Source: UBA4644 sp900555855
Lineage (GTDB): Bacteria > Bacillota > Clostridia > Oscillospirales > Butyricicoccaceae
Length of the DNA stretch: 64,000 bases
Direction of reading: 5' to 3'
Assembly (NCBI GenBank): GCA_052289195.1
Contig: DAWAJD010000005.1
Location: 13,886-77,885, forward strand
The notes beneath the pieces were generated by a model, which saw nothing but the letters and a program-made list of their open reading frames with translations, was not told the DNA's origin and did no database searches. Positions 49,023-57,281 of this stretch are shown here, piece after piece (within the stretch, counting starts at the first letter, position 1; every line of letters begins with the position of its first letter). The position numbers were made by a program, and so were the translations under genes.

Positions 49023-50852
49023 ATGTGCGGAATTGTTGGATATGTGGGCAAACGGCAGGCCGTCCCTGTGCTGCTGCAGGGCCTGCACAAGCTGGAATAC
49101 CGGGGCTATGATTCCTCCGGCGTGGCGCTGCTGGAGCAGGGCCGACTGAAGGTGGTCAAGGCCCGGGGCCGCATCCGGAACATGGAGGAGCTGCTGCAGG
49201 CGCAGGGCCCCTTTACGGCCACCTGCGGCATCGGCCATACCCGCTGGGCCACCCACGGAGAACCGTCGGACATCAACGCCCACCCTCATGTGAGCGAAAA
49301 CGGACGCATCGCTCTGGTGCACAACGGCATCATCGAAAACTATATGGAGCTGCGGGAAATGCTGAAAAAGGCCGGCTTTTCCATTCGGACAGAAACGGAC
49401 AGCGAGCTGGCGGCGCATCTGTTTCAGCTTCATTACCATGGCGACGCCCTTGCGGCCCTGCGGGAGACGACCCGGCAGCTGCGGGGGTCCTATGCGCTGG
49501 CGGTCATCAACGCCGACGCCCCGGGCGAGCTGCTCTGCGCCCGGCGGGATAATCCGCTGATCCTGGGCGTGGGGGAGGGCGAAAACATGATCGCCTCGGA
49601 CATCCCCGCGATTCTGGCGCTGACAAAGCGCTATATCGTCATGGCAGACGGCCAGACGGCCCGCGTCACGGCAGACGGCGTGGAGCTTTACGACGGCGTT
49701 GGCAACCGGATCCAGCCGAAGATCGAGACGGTCACCTGGGATCTTTCCGCCGCAGAGAAGGGCGGCTATGAGCATTTCATGATCAAGGAGATCTTTGAGC
49801 AGCCCAAGGCCGTGCGGGATACCGTCCTGCCCCGGCTGAAGGACGGGCTGCCCGTGCTGGACAGCGACGGGTTTTCCGACGCGCTGCTGCGGGAGGTCAA
49901 AAGCATCCATATTACCGCCTGCGGCAGCGCGCTGCACGCAGGTCTGGTGGGAAAAACGGTGATCGAGCGGCTGGCCCGGGTGCCGGTGATCCCTCATATC
50001 GCCTCGGAGTTCCGGTATGAGGACCCCATCATCGGGCCGGGAGACCTGTGCCTGGTGATCAGCCAGTCCGGCGAGACCGCCGACACGCTGGCCGCCATGC
50101 GGGAGGCCAAACGCAAGGGCGCACGGACGGTAGCCATCGTCAATGTGGTGTCCTCCAGCATCGCCCGGGAGGCGGACGCCGTGCTTTACACCTGGGCCGG
50201 CCCGGAGATCGCCGTAGCCACCACCAAGGCCTATTCCGCCCAGCTGGCGGCGCTGTATCTGGTGGCGATCCGGGCGGCTTATGTGCGTGGGACCGTTTCG
50301 GAGGAGCAGGCCCGGGTGCTTTGCCGGGAGGTGGCCGCCCTGCCGGAGCAGATCGAAAAAACGCTGGAATGCCGCAGCCAGATGCAGCATCTTGCCAGCC
50401 TTTACGCCAACCGCCAGAGCGTCTTTTTCATTGGCCGGGGCATGGATCATGCCGCCGGACAGGAGGCGTCCCTGAAGCTCAAGGAGATCTCCTACATCCA
50501 CAGCGAGGCCTACGCCGCCGGCGAGCTGAAGCATGGCACCATCTCTCTGGTGGAGGAGGGGACCATGGTGGTGGCGCTGGCCTGCGATCCGGCGCTGCTG
50601 GAAAAGACCGTCTCCAATGTGAAATCGGTCAAGGCCCGGGGGGCCAGCGTGGTGCTGGTCACCAGCGACCAGCGCTTGCAGGAGGATCCGGAGATCTGCG
50701 ACCATCTGGTGCGCATCCCCGCGGTCAGCCCGCAGTTCAGCGCCAGCCTTTCCATCCTGCCCATGCAGCTGCTGGCCTATTATACCGCCGTTATCCGGGG
50801 CTGTGATGTGGATAAGCCCCGCAATCTGGCAAAAAGCGTCACCGTGGAATAA
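49023..50852 (+). CDS. glmS: Glutamine-fructose-6-phosphate aminotransferase (isomerizing)
   Basis: 609 residues. First step to UDP-GlcNAc: fructose-6-phosphate plus glutamine to glucosamine-6-phosphate. N-terminal Ntn glutaminase with Cys after Met (MCGIVGYVG) and the GHTRWATHG motif, then two SIS domains (ITACGSALHAGL; SQSGETADTLAA) and the C-terminal PRNLAKSVTVE. ATG at 49023 places the catalytic Cys at the mature N-terminus. AAGGAG at 49006. Controlled by the ribozyme in its leader. Confidence 0.97.
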   Translation: MCGIVGYVGKRQAVPVLLQGLHKLEYRGYDSSGVALLEQGRLKVVKARGRIRNMEELLQAQGPFTATCGIGHTRWATHGEPSDINAHPHVSENGRIALVHNGIIENYMELREMLKKAGFSIRTETDSELAAHLFQLHYHGDALAALRETTRQLRGSYALAVINADAPGELLCARRDNPLILGVGEGENMIASDIPAILALTKRYIVMADGQTARVTADGVELYDGVGNRIQPKIETVTWDLSAAEKGGYEHFMIKEIFEQPKAVRDTVLPRLKDGLPVLDSDGFSDALLREVKSIHITACGSALHAGLVGKTVIERLARVPVIPHIASEFRYEDPIIGPGDLCLVISQSGETADTLAAMREAKRKGARTVAIVNVVSSSIAREADAVLYTWAGPEIAVATTKAYSAQLAALYLVAIRAAYVRGTVSEEQARVLCREVAALPEQIEKTLECRSQMQHLASLYANRQSVFFIGRGMDHAAGQEASLKLKEISYIHSEAYAAGELKHGTISLVEEGTMVVALACDPALLEKTVSNVKSVKARGASVVLVTSDQRLQEDPEICDHLVRIPAVSPQFSASLSILPMQLLAYYTAVIRGCDVDKPRNLAKSVTVE

Positions 50853-50865
50853 ACGGAAACCAGAC

Positions 50866-50903
50866 AAAAAACAGCGCCGCCCGGAGCTTTTCCGGGCGGC
50901 GCT
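50866..50903. terminator. Terminator between glmS and the DMT transporter gene
   Basis: 13-bp stem AGCGCCGCCCGGA/TCCGGGCGGCGCT (50873-50885, 50891-50903). The T run is on the minus strand (50866-50871), with a weak TTTC on the plus. Confidence 0.8.
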
Positions 50904-50945
50904 TTCGTATGGATTTTTATCTGTTCGGATCGGACCCCGGGGGCG

Positions 50946-51869
50946 TCATGCGTCGTAAACGCCCAGGATCACGATGCCCAGGACCACCGCGGCGATGGTG
51001 AGATAATGCTTCCAGCTGAGCTTTTCCTTCAGGAAAATGCGGCTCCAGAGGACGGACACCGCGCAGTAGGAGGAGATCATGGGAGCCGCCGCCGCCGGAT
51101 TGGCGGAGAGGGCAAAGATATAGGCGAACTGACCGGCCGTCTCAAAGCAGGCGCCGATGAGCTTGGGGCCCTCGCTGCGCACAGACAGCCGCTTTTTCTT
51201 CCAAAGGCAGACATAAAGGAAGCACACCACGCCCGCAAACAGGAAGGTCAGCTCGTAGGCCACATTGGCGGTGGCCTCGTAGTTTTCGATGGTCAGGGAG
51301 AGCTTGTCCAGCACCAGCCCGTCGCAGAAGGAGCCCGCCGCGTCCAAAACGCAGTAAAGCACCGGCAGCGCCAGCGCCAGCAGGCTCTTGGCATATTTCC
51401 GGTTGGAGGCCTCCTGCCGCCGGGCGCGGAGCTCCTCGTCCTCCCGGGCGTCTACGATGGCCAGCGAGATCACGCCCAGACAAACGCACAGGACGCCCAC
51501 ATACTGCATTTTTTCCAGCCGCTCGCCGGAGATCAGATAGAGGATCGCCGCCAGCGCGCCGGAGGAATTGCAGATGGGAGAGGAGATGGAAAGCTCGATG
51601 TAGCGCAGGCCCACATAGCCCAGCACCATGGAGCTGATATACAGCAGGGAGACGGGGAGATAGGTCCAGATCACGCCCAGGGAGATGCGCACGCCGCCGA
51701 TGAAGATCTCATACGCCGCGTGCAGCCCCATCACAAGGCCCACCATCATGACCATTTTCAAATGGCTGTCCCGATCGTCGGGGTCGGAGCAGCCGATCTT
51801 GGAGAACAGGTCGGAACCGCTCCAGCAGAGCAGCGCCGCCAGCGCCAGCCAAAACCACATAACATTCAC
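50946..51869 (-). CDS. DMT/EamA-family transporter
   Basis: 307 residues, about ten membrane helices in two EamA-like halves (WFWLALAALLCWSGSDLFSKIG...; ...ETAGQFAYIFALSANPAAAAPMISSYCAVSVLWSRIFLKEKLS). A charged cytosolic loop (DAREDEELRARRQEASNRKYAK) joins the halves. Substrate unknown; metabolite export is typical of the family. Start could also be the in-frame ATG three codons later; neither has a strong ribosome site. Confidence 0.82.
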   Translation of the reverse strand: MNVMWFWLALAALLCWSGSDLFSKIGCSDPDDRDSHLKMVMMVGLVMGLHAAYEIFIGGVRISLGVIWTYLPVSLLYISSMVLGYVGLRYIELSISSPICNSSGALAAILYLISGERLEKMQYVGVLCVCLGVISLAIVDAREDEELRARRQEASNRKYAKSLLALALPVLYCVLDAAGSFCDGLVLDKLSLTIENYEATANVAYELTFLFAGVVCFLYVCLWKKKRLSVRSEGPKLIGACFETAGQFAYIFALSANPAAAAPMISSYCAVSVLWSRIFLKEKLSWKHYLTIAAVVLGIVILGVYDA

Positions 51870-51966
51870 CAGCTTTCTGAAAAATTAAAAAGACACGGAA
51901 AACGGGTGAAGGGAGGGCGGCGGACGGCGCAGAGGACGGAAGGGGTGGCAGGAACGGAACACAGGC

Positions 51967-52671
51967 TCAGTCCTTCAGCGCATAGCCGCAGAACAGAATG
52001 GCGGCCTTTGCCAGCTCGGCGGTGGGGTCGATGAAGCTGCCCGGCAGGGCCAGCTCCTGCTGGACGATGGGCAGCTCCGTGCAGCCTAAAATGAAATAAT
52101 CCGCGCCGCGGCGGGTCAGCCCGTCCAGCAGCTGCTCCATGGGCCGGCGCACCAGCTCCAGCGGCTTTCCGCCCTTGACGCAGTCGTAGATGGCCGTCAT
52201 AAGCACATCCCGCTGAGGCTCGTCGGGCAGGATGCAGGCGACGCCTTCCTTCTCTAGCGCTGTTTCATAAAGGCCGGAGGCCAGCGTGCCCCGGGTGGCC
52301 AAAACGCAGGCGGTCTTTCCCGGGAAGCGGGCGGCGCAGGCCTTGGCGGTGGCCTCCAGCATGCTGAGGAAGGGGATGCTCGTCTGGCTCTGGAGCCGGG
52401 GCAGGAAATAGTGGGCCGTGTTGCAGGGCATGATGATGCAGTCCGCCCCGCAGGCCTCCAGATGGCGCAGCGCGTCGGACATTTCGGGGACGGGATCGGC
52501 GCCGCCCTGCAGGATGGCGGCCGTCCGGTCCGGGATCCGGCAGTTATTATCAATATAGATGCGGATATGCTCGTTGTCGCAGCCGGCGCGGGTCATCAGA
52601 ACGATCTTGCGGAACAGATCGGCCGTGGCCAGCGGGCCCATGCCGCCCAGGATACCGATGGTCTTTTTCAT
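51967..52671 (-). CDS. Aspartate/glutamate racemase family protein
   Basis: 234 residues. Cofactor-independent racemase fold with GILGGMGPLAT at the N-terminus and two catalytic cysteines, in IIMPCNTAHYF (about 85) and LGCTELPIV (about 195). Likely interconverts L- and D-aspartate (or glutamate); substrate choice cannot be read by eye. AAAGGAG precedes the codon at 52671, which excludes a longer upstream frame. It may relate metabolically to the D-glutamate cyclase-like gene at 3.7 kb. Confidence 0.88.
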   Translation of the reverse strand: MKKTIGILGGMGPLATADLFRKIVLMTRAGCDNEHIRIYIDNNCRIPDRTAAILQGGADPVPEMSDALRHLEACGADCIIMPCNTAHYFLPRLQSQTSIPFLSMLEATAKACAARFPGKTACVLATRGTLASGLYETALEKEGVACILPDEPQRDVLMTAIYDCVKGGKPLELVRRPMEQLLDGLTRRGADYFILGCTELPIVQQELALPGSFIDPTAELAKAAILFCGYALKD

Positions 52672-52749
52672 ATGCAGGCTCCTTTTCAGGATATTCTCAC
52701 AATTAATCACTATAGCGAAAGCGGGAGAAAAAAGCAAGAAAAAGTCGCA

Positions 52750-52784
52750 AAAAAAGAAAACGGCTCCCGCTTCCGCGGGAGCCG
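52750..52784 (-). terminator. Terminator of the ferredoxin gene
   Basis: CGGCTCCCGC/GCGGGAGCCG (52761-52770, 52775-52784) with a T-rich tract on the minus strand. Confidence 0.88.
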
Positions 52785-52801
52785 CTCTTGCTTGTCTGTA
52801 A

Positions 52802-52969
52802 TTATTCAGAGATGGCGCCAACGGGGCAAGCGCCGGCACAAGCGCCGCAGCTCACGCAGGTGTTTTCGTCGATCTCGAACTTACCGCCGGCGTCCTTGAT
52901 CGCGCTCATGGGGCAAGCGCTGGCACAGGAACCGCAAGCGATGCAAGCGTCAGAAATTTTGTAGGCCAT
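52802..52969 (-). CDS. 2[4Fe-4S] ferredoxin
   Basis: 55 residues. Two CxxCxxCxxxCP clusters: CIACGSCASACP and CVSCGACAGACP, spaced as in clostridial ferredoxins. Low-potential electron carrier for anaerobic metabolism. AGGAGG with 8-bp spacing, its own promoter and terminator. The gene is short but unambiguous. Confidence 0.96.
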   Translation of the reverse strand: MAYKISDACIACGSCASACPMSAIKDAGGKFEIDENTCVSCGACAGACPVGAISE

Positions 52970-52999
52970 AATAAAGCACCTCCTGTAGATTCTCCCTCT

Positions 53000-53027
53000 A
53001 TTCTAACAGATAATCTGAAAAAAGCAA
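53000..53027 (-). promoter_or_regulatory. Promoter of the ferredoxin gene
   Basis: Minus strand TTGCTT (53022-53027), 16 bp, TAGAAT (53000-53005) preceded by TGT, an extended -10. Confidence 0.75.
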
Positions 53028-53099
53028 TGCCTAATTCAACAAATCGGGAGATAAATAATCCGCTTTATTTTGGAAAAGATAGCAAGCGGAGGCGATGGT

Positions 53100-53198
53100 A
53101 TGAAAAAAACACGGAGAAAGGTCACGCTGGAGGACGGCAACACATTGGAGATGTCCGTCTCCCATGAGGGGAGATTCGGCTCCGGGGTGGACGCATGA
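53100..53198 (+). CDS. 32-residue ORF translationally coupled to clpC-like gene
   Basis: Encodes MKKTRRKVTLEDGNTLEMSV plus 12 more residues. A GGAGG site lies 7-12 bp upstream, and its stop overlaps the ATG of the Clp ATPase gene (ATGA). No known domain. It may be a real small protein or a leader peptide that sets translation of the downstream gene. Confidence 0.5.
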   Translation: MKKTRRKVTLEDGNTLEMSVSHEGRFGSGVDA

Positions 53199-55405
53199 CG
53201 GAGCCGCGGTTTTCTCAGAGCGGGCGCAGCGCGCTGCTCCGGGCCTATCAGCTGGCCCGGGGCGCCTGCCACAGCTGGGTAGGGCCGGAGCATCTGCTGC
53301 TGGGGGCCATGCTGGAGGAATGCGGCCCCGGGCGGCTGCTGGAGCATCCGGAGGAGCTCGGCAAAAAGGCGGAGCAGCTGGCGCAGCAGCAGATGGGCCG
53401 GGGAAAAAGCGCCTCTCTGCCGGTGGTGCTGAGCCAGACGGCGGCCGACGCCATCCAGCGGGCGGCGCAGCTGGCGGAGGGGAGCGTTGCCGCCCGGGAT
53501 CTGCTTTTGGCGCTGCTGGAGAGCGGCGACCCTGCCGTCTCCGCCATTTTGCAGCAGTGCGGCTGCGACGGAGAGACCCTGCGCCGCCGTCTGCGGCTGC
53601 GTCCCGCCGCGCCCAGAGCCGCCGCCAGGCGCTGCGAGCTGAAGCTGACCCTGCAGTTCGGCGAGGACATGACCGCCCGGGCGCTGGCCCACGGCTATGA
53701 TCCCGTGGCCTGCCGGGACCGGGAGATCGCCCGGGTGATGCAGATCCTGGCCCGGCGGCAGAAGAGCAACCCCGTTTTGCTGGGCGAGGCCGGCGTGGGC
53801 AAGACGGCGGTGGTGGAGGGGCTGGCCCAGCGGATCGCCTTCGGCGAAGCGCCCGCCTGTCTGCTGGAGCGCAAGGTGATCGCCCTGCAGCTGGCTTCCA
53901 TGGTGGCGGGGACGAAATACCGGGGCGAATTTGAAGAGCGGGTGGGCGCGATCCTTTCGGAGGTACGCGCCGCCGGCAATGTGATCCTGTTTCTGGACGA
54001 GCTGCACACCATCTGCGGCGCCGGCGCAGCGGAGGGCGCCATCGACCTGAGCAATCTGCTGAAGCCTGCGCTGGCCCGGGGCGGCCTGCAGGTCATCGGA
54101 GCCACCACCGGCGCGGAGTTCAAGAAATACATCAGCCGGGACGCGGCGCTTTCCCGCCGGTTCCAGCCGGTGCCTGTGGCGGAGCCCTCTCCCCGGGAGA
54201 CCGAGCTGATCCTTCGTGCCCTGCGGCCAAGGTATGAGCGGTACCATGGGGTGCTTATCACGGAAGGCGCCCTGCAGAGCGCGGTGCGGCTCTCGCCCCG
54301 CTGTATGCCCGGCAGATACGACCCTGATCGGTCGGTGGATCTGCTGGATGAGGCGGCGGCCTGCGCCGCGCTGCAGCGGGATAGAAAGGCAGAGCGCCGC
54401 CATGTGGTTCAGGTGGCGCGGCAGCTGCAGGGGGAGGACTGGCAGACGGAGGAGCAGCAGACCCAGCGGCTTTTGGGACTGGAGGAGCAGCTGAAGCAGG
54501 CTGTGCTGGGGCAGGAGAGCGCCGTGGCCGCCGTGGCCCGGGCCATGGTGCGGCGGAGCGCCTTTCCGGAGGAGCGGCGGCCCCGGGCGGGCTTTTTGCT
54601 TTGCGGGCCCAGCGGCGTGGGAAAGACCAGCCTGGCCCGGGCGCTGGCGCAGGAGCTTTATCCCGGACAAAGCAGCGGGCTGATCCGGCTGGATATGAGC
54701 GAATATATGGAAAAGCACGCGGCGGCCAGGCTCATCGGCGCACCGCCGGGCTATGTCGGCTATGGCGAGGGCGGCCAGCTTACCGAGCGGGTACGGGCAA
54801 GGCCCTGCAGCGTGGTGCTGCTGGACGAGGTGGAAAAGGCCCATCCGGATGTGCTCAATCTGCTGCTGCAGATCCTGGAGGAGGGCTGTCTTACCGACGG
54901 CACCGGTCAGAGCGTCAGCTTTCGGGAGACGGTGCTGGTGCTCACCTCCAATCTGGGGGCGGAGCACTGGATGGGGCGGCAGCAGGCGGGCTTTGTGCGG
55001 GAGGAGCGCGCCCGGGCCTGCGAGGAGCAGATCCGGAAGGAGCTGCGCCAGACCCTGCGGCCGGAGCTTCTGGGCAGGCTGGACGGCGTCGTCATGTTCC
55101 GTCCGCTGGAGCGGGAGCAGCTGCGGGCCATCCTCCGGCTGGAGCTGGAGCGGCTGCGACAGGGCTGTCTGGCCCGGGGCGTGACCCTCTGCTGGACGGA
55201 GGACTGCGAGACGCTGCTGCTGGACCATGGAGCCGATCCGGCCCAGGGCGCCCGGCCGCTGCGCCGGGCGGTGGAGACGCTGGCGGAGGAACCGCTGGCG
55301 CTGGCGCTTTTGCAGAGCGGCGAAGCCGGAAGCGTTTGCCTGCAGGCGGAAAACGGACGGCTGATCCCCCATTGGCAGGAGAGCCGCCAGCCGGCGGCGC
55401 AGTAA
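53195..55405 (+). CDS. ClpC-like AAA+ ATPase
   Basis: 736 residues. An N-terminal repeat domain (about 1-150) and two AAA+ modules: Walker A GEAGVGKTA (about 198) with FLDELHTICGAG, and GPSGVGKTS (about 471) with VVLLDEVEKAHPDVLNLLLQ. The linker between them is short. The family unfolds proteins, usually for ClpP. The loop that carries LGF/VGF in ClpP-binding ClpC proteins appears here as AGF in QQAGFVREE (about 597). No clpP, mcsA, mcsB or ctsR is adjacent, unlike the classic clpC operon. Confidence 0.88.
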   Translation: MTEPRFSQSGRSALLRAYQLARGACHSWVGPEHLLLGAMLEECGPGRLLEHPEELGKKAEQLAQQQMGRGKSASLPVVLSQTAADAIQRAAQLAEGSVAARDLLLALLESGDPAVSAILQQCGCDGETLRRRLRLRPAAPRAAARRCELKLTLQFGEDMTARALAHGYDPVACRDREIARVMQILARRQKSNPVLLGEAGVGKTAVVEGLAQRIAFGEAPACLLERKVIALQLASMVAGTKYRGEFEERVGAILSEVRAAGNVILFLDELHTICGAGAAEGAIDLSNLLKPALARGGLQVIGATTGAEFKKYISRDAALSRRFQPVPVAEPSPRETELILRALRPRYERYHGVLITEGALQSAVRLSPRCMPGRYDPDRSVDLLDEAAACAALQRDRKAERRHVVQVARQLQGEDWQTEEQQTQRLLGLEEQLKQAVLGQESAVAAVARAMVRRSAFPEERRPRAGFLLCGPSGVGKTSLARALAQELYPGQSSGLIRLDMSEYMEKHAAARLIGAPPGYVGYGEGGQLTERVRARPCSVVLLDEVEKAHPDVLNLLLQILEEGCLTDGTGQSVSFRETVLVLTSNLGAEHWMGRQQAGFVREERARACEEQIRKELRQTLRPELLGRLDGVVMFRPLEREQLRAILRLELERLRQGCLARGVTLCWTEDCETLLLDHGADPAQGARPLRRAVETLAEEPLALALLQSGEAGSVCLQAENGRLIPHWQESRQPAAQ

Positions 55406-55466
55406 AGCGGGCCGGGGCGTTCCTGCCGGAAAAGCGCCCGGAAAAGCGGGCTTTCGGCGGCTGCCG

Positions 55467-55496
55467 GCGCATTTCCTTCGGGAAATGCGCTTTTTT
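55467..55496 (+). terminator. Terminator of the clpC-like gene
   Basis: Perfect stem GCGCATTTCC-TTCG-GGAAATGCGC (55467-55490) with six T. Confidence 0.92.
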
Positions 55497-55509
55497 GCGT
55501 TCCTTTCTC

Positions 55510-55538
55510 TTGCAACGGGCCGCGGAAGAAGCTATAAT
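55510..55538 (+). promoter_or_regulatory. Promoter of gltX-glnS operon
   Basis: TTGCAA (55510-55515), 17 bp, perfect TATAAT (55533-55538), 40 bp before gltX. Confidence 0.85.
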
Positions 55539-55578
55539 AAAGTGATATCATGTATTTTTATTTAGGAGTGACATAGAG

Positions 55579-57228
55579 ATGACCGATCCCATCCGTCTTG
55601 CCCAGCTTCTGTTTCCCCATGTGACCCAAACGCCGGAGCAGCTGCTGGAGAAGCAATTCCCGCCCAGAGACCTGAAGGAGGGCGCACAGGTGACCCGCTT
55701 CGCCCCCAGCCCCACGGGCTTTCTGCACATCGGCGGCGTTTTTTCCGCCATGATTTCCGAGCGGGTGGCCCACACCACCGGCGGCAGGGTCATCCTGCGC
55801 ATCGAGGACACCGATAAAAAGCGCGAGGTGGAGGGCGGCGTCCGGCTCATTGCTCAGGGCCTGCGGGATTTTGGCATTACCTTTGACGAGGGCGCGGTGG
55901 ACGATGAGACGGAGACCGGCGCTTACGGCCCCTACACGCAGAGCCGCCGGGCGGAATACTACCATGTGTTCTGCAAGGCGCTGGTGGAGAAGGGCCTTGC
56001 CTATCCCTGCTTCTGCACGGCGGAGGAGATCGACGCCATTCGTCAGGCCCAGGAGGCGCAGGGCATTACGCCGGGCTATTGGGGCGAATATGCCCGCTGC
56101 CGGGAGCTGACGCTGGAGCAGGTGGAGGAACGGCTGCAGGCGGGCATGCCCTATGTGCTGCGGCTGCGCTCCCCGGGAAAGCCCGGCGGAAGAGTGAAGT
56201 TCCGGGACGCCATCCGCGGCGACATCGAGATGGAGGAAAACTTCGTGGATGTGGTGCTGCTCAAGAGCGACGGCATCCCCACCTATCATTTTGCCCATGT
56301 GGTGGACGATACGCTGATGCGGGTGACGCAGGTGGTCCGGGGCGACGAATGGATCGCTTCCGCGCCCATCCATCTGCAGCTGTTCTGGCTGTGCGGCCTG
56401 AAGGCCCCGAAATACGCCCATATCGCCCCCATCATGAAGGAGGAGGACGGCTCCCGGCGCAAGCTCTCCAAGCGGAAGGATCCGGAGGCGGCCGTCAGCT
56501 ATTTCACTCAGGAGGGTTATCCGGCGGAGGCCGTGATGGAATATCTGCTCACCATCGCCAATTCCAATTTTGAGGACTGGCGGCGGCAGAACAAGGACGC
56601 CCACTACACCCAGTTCCCCTTCAAGCTGAACAAGATGAGCGCCTCCGGCGCGCTGTTTGACCTGAAAAAGCTGCAGAGCGTCTCGGCGGAGGTCATCTCC
56701 CGGATGACTGCGGAGGAGGTGTATGTCCAGGCGCTGGCCTGGGCCCAGCGCTTCGACGCCCAGCTGGCCGGGCTGCTGCAGCAGGACGCGGACTATGCCA
56801 AAGGGCTGTTTTCCATCGACCGGGGCGGCAAAAAGCCCCGGAAGGATATCGTCCGCTGGAGCGATGTCCGCAGCTATGCCGCCTATTTCTACGATCCGCT
56901 GTTCTGCCGGGAGGAGACGCTGGAGCTGGAGCCCGCCCTGCAGAAGCAGGTGCTGGACGCATATCTGCCGGCGATGGACTGCGGCGACGACAAGGACGCC
57001 TGGTTCGGCAAAATGAAGGAGCTCTGCCCGGCGCTGGGCCTTTCCCCCGATGTGAAGGCCTATAAGGCCGCGCCGGAGCAGTTCCGGGGGCATGTGGGCG
57101 ATGTGAGCGCTGTGGTGCGCATGGCCGTCACCGGACGGAAAAACACCCCCGATCTTCACGCGATCATGGCCCTTCTGGGGCAGGAGACCTGCGCCCGGCG
57201 CATCCGGGAATACCGGGACAGCCTGTAA
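55579..57228 (+). CDS. gltX: Glutamyl-tRNA synthetase
   Basis: 549 residues. Class I synthetase with the HIGH box in FAPSPTGFLHIGG (about 41-53) and KMSKS-type RKLSKRKD (about 294). Longer than the common 480-500 residue form because of an extended C-terminal anticodon domain. AGGAGTGA precedes the ATG. Cotranscribed with glnS after 53 bp; both charge related tRNAs. Confidence 0.94.
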   Translation: MTDPIRLAQLLFPHVTQTPEQLLEKQFPPRDLKEGAQVTRFAPSPTGFLHIGGVFSAMISERVAHTTGGRVILRIEDTDKKREVEGGVRLIAQGLRDFGITFDEGAVDDETETGAYGPYTQSRRAEYYHVFCKALVEKGLAYPCFCTAEEIDAIRQAQEAQGITPGYWGEYARCRELTLEQVEERLQAGMPYVLRLRSPGKPGGRVKFRDAIRGDIEMEENFVDVVLLKSDGIPTYHFAHVVDDTLMRVTQVVRGDEWIASAPIHLQLFWLCGLKAPKYAHIAPIMKEEDGSRRKLSKRKDPEAAVSYFTQEGYPAEAVMEYLLTIANSNFEDWRRQNKDAHYTQFPFKLNKMSASGALFDLKKLQSVSAEVISRMTAEEVYVQALAWAQRFDAQLAGLLQQDADYAKGLFSIDRGGKKPRKDIVRWSDVRSYAAYFYDPLFCREETLELEPALQKQVLDAYLPAMDCGDDKDAWFGKMKELCPALGLSPDVKAYKAAPEQFRGHVGDVSAVVRMAVTGRKNTPDLHAIMALLGQETCARRIREYRDSL

Positions 57229-57281
57229 AGCCCGGAAAGCGTAAATAATCAAAAAACATCAATATTAAGGAGAGCTCCAAT

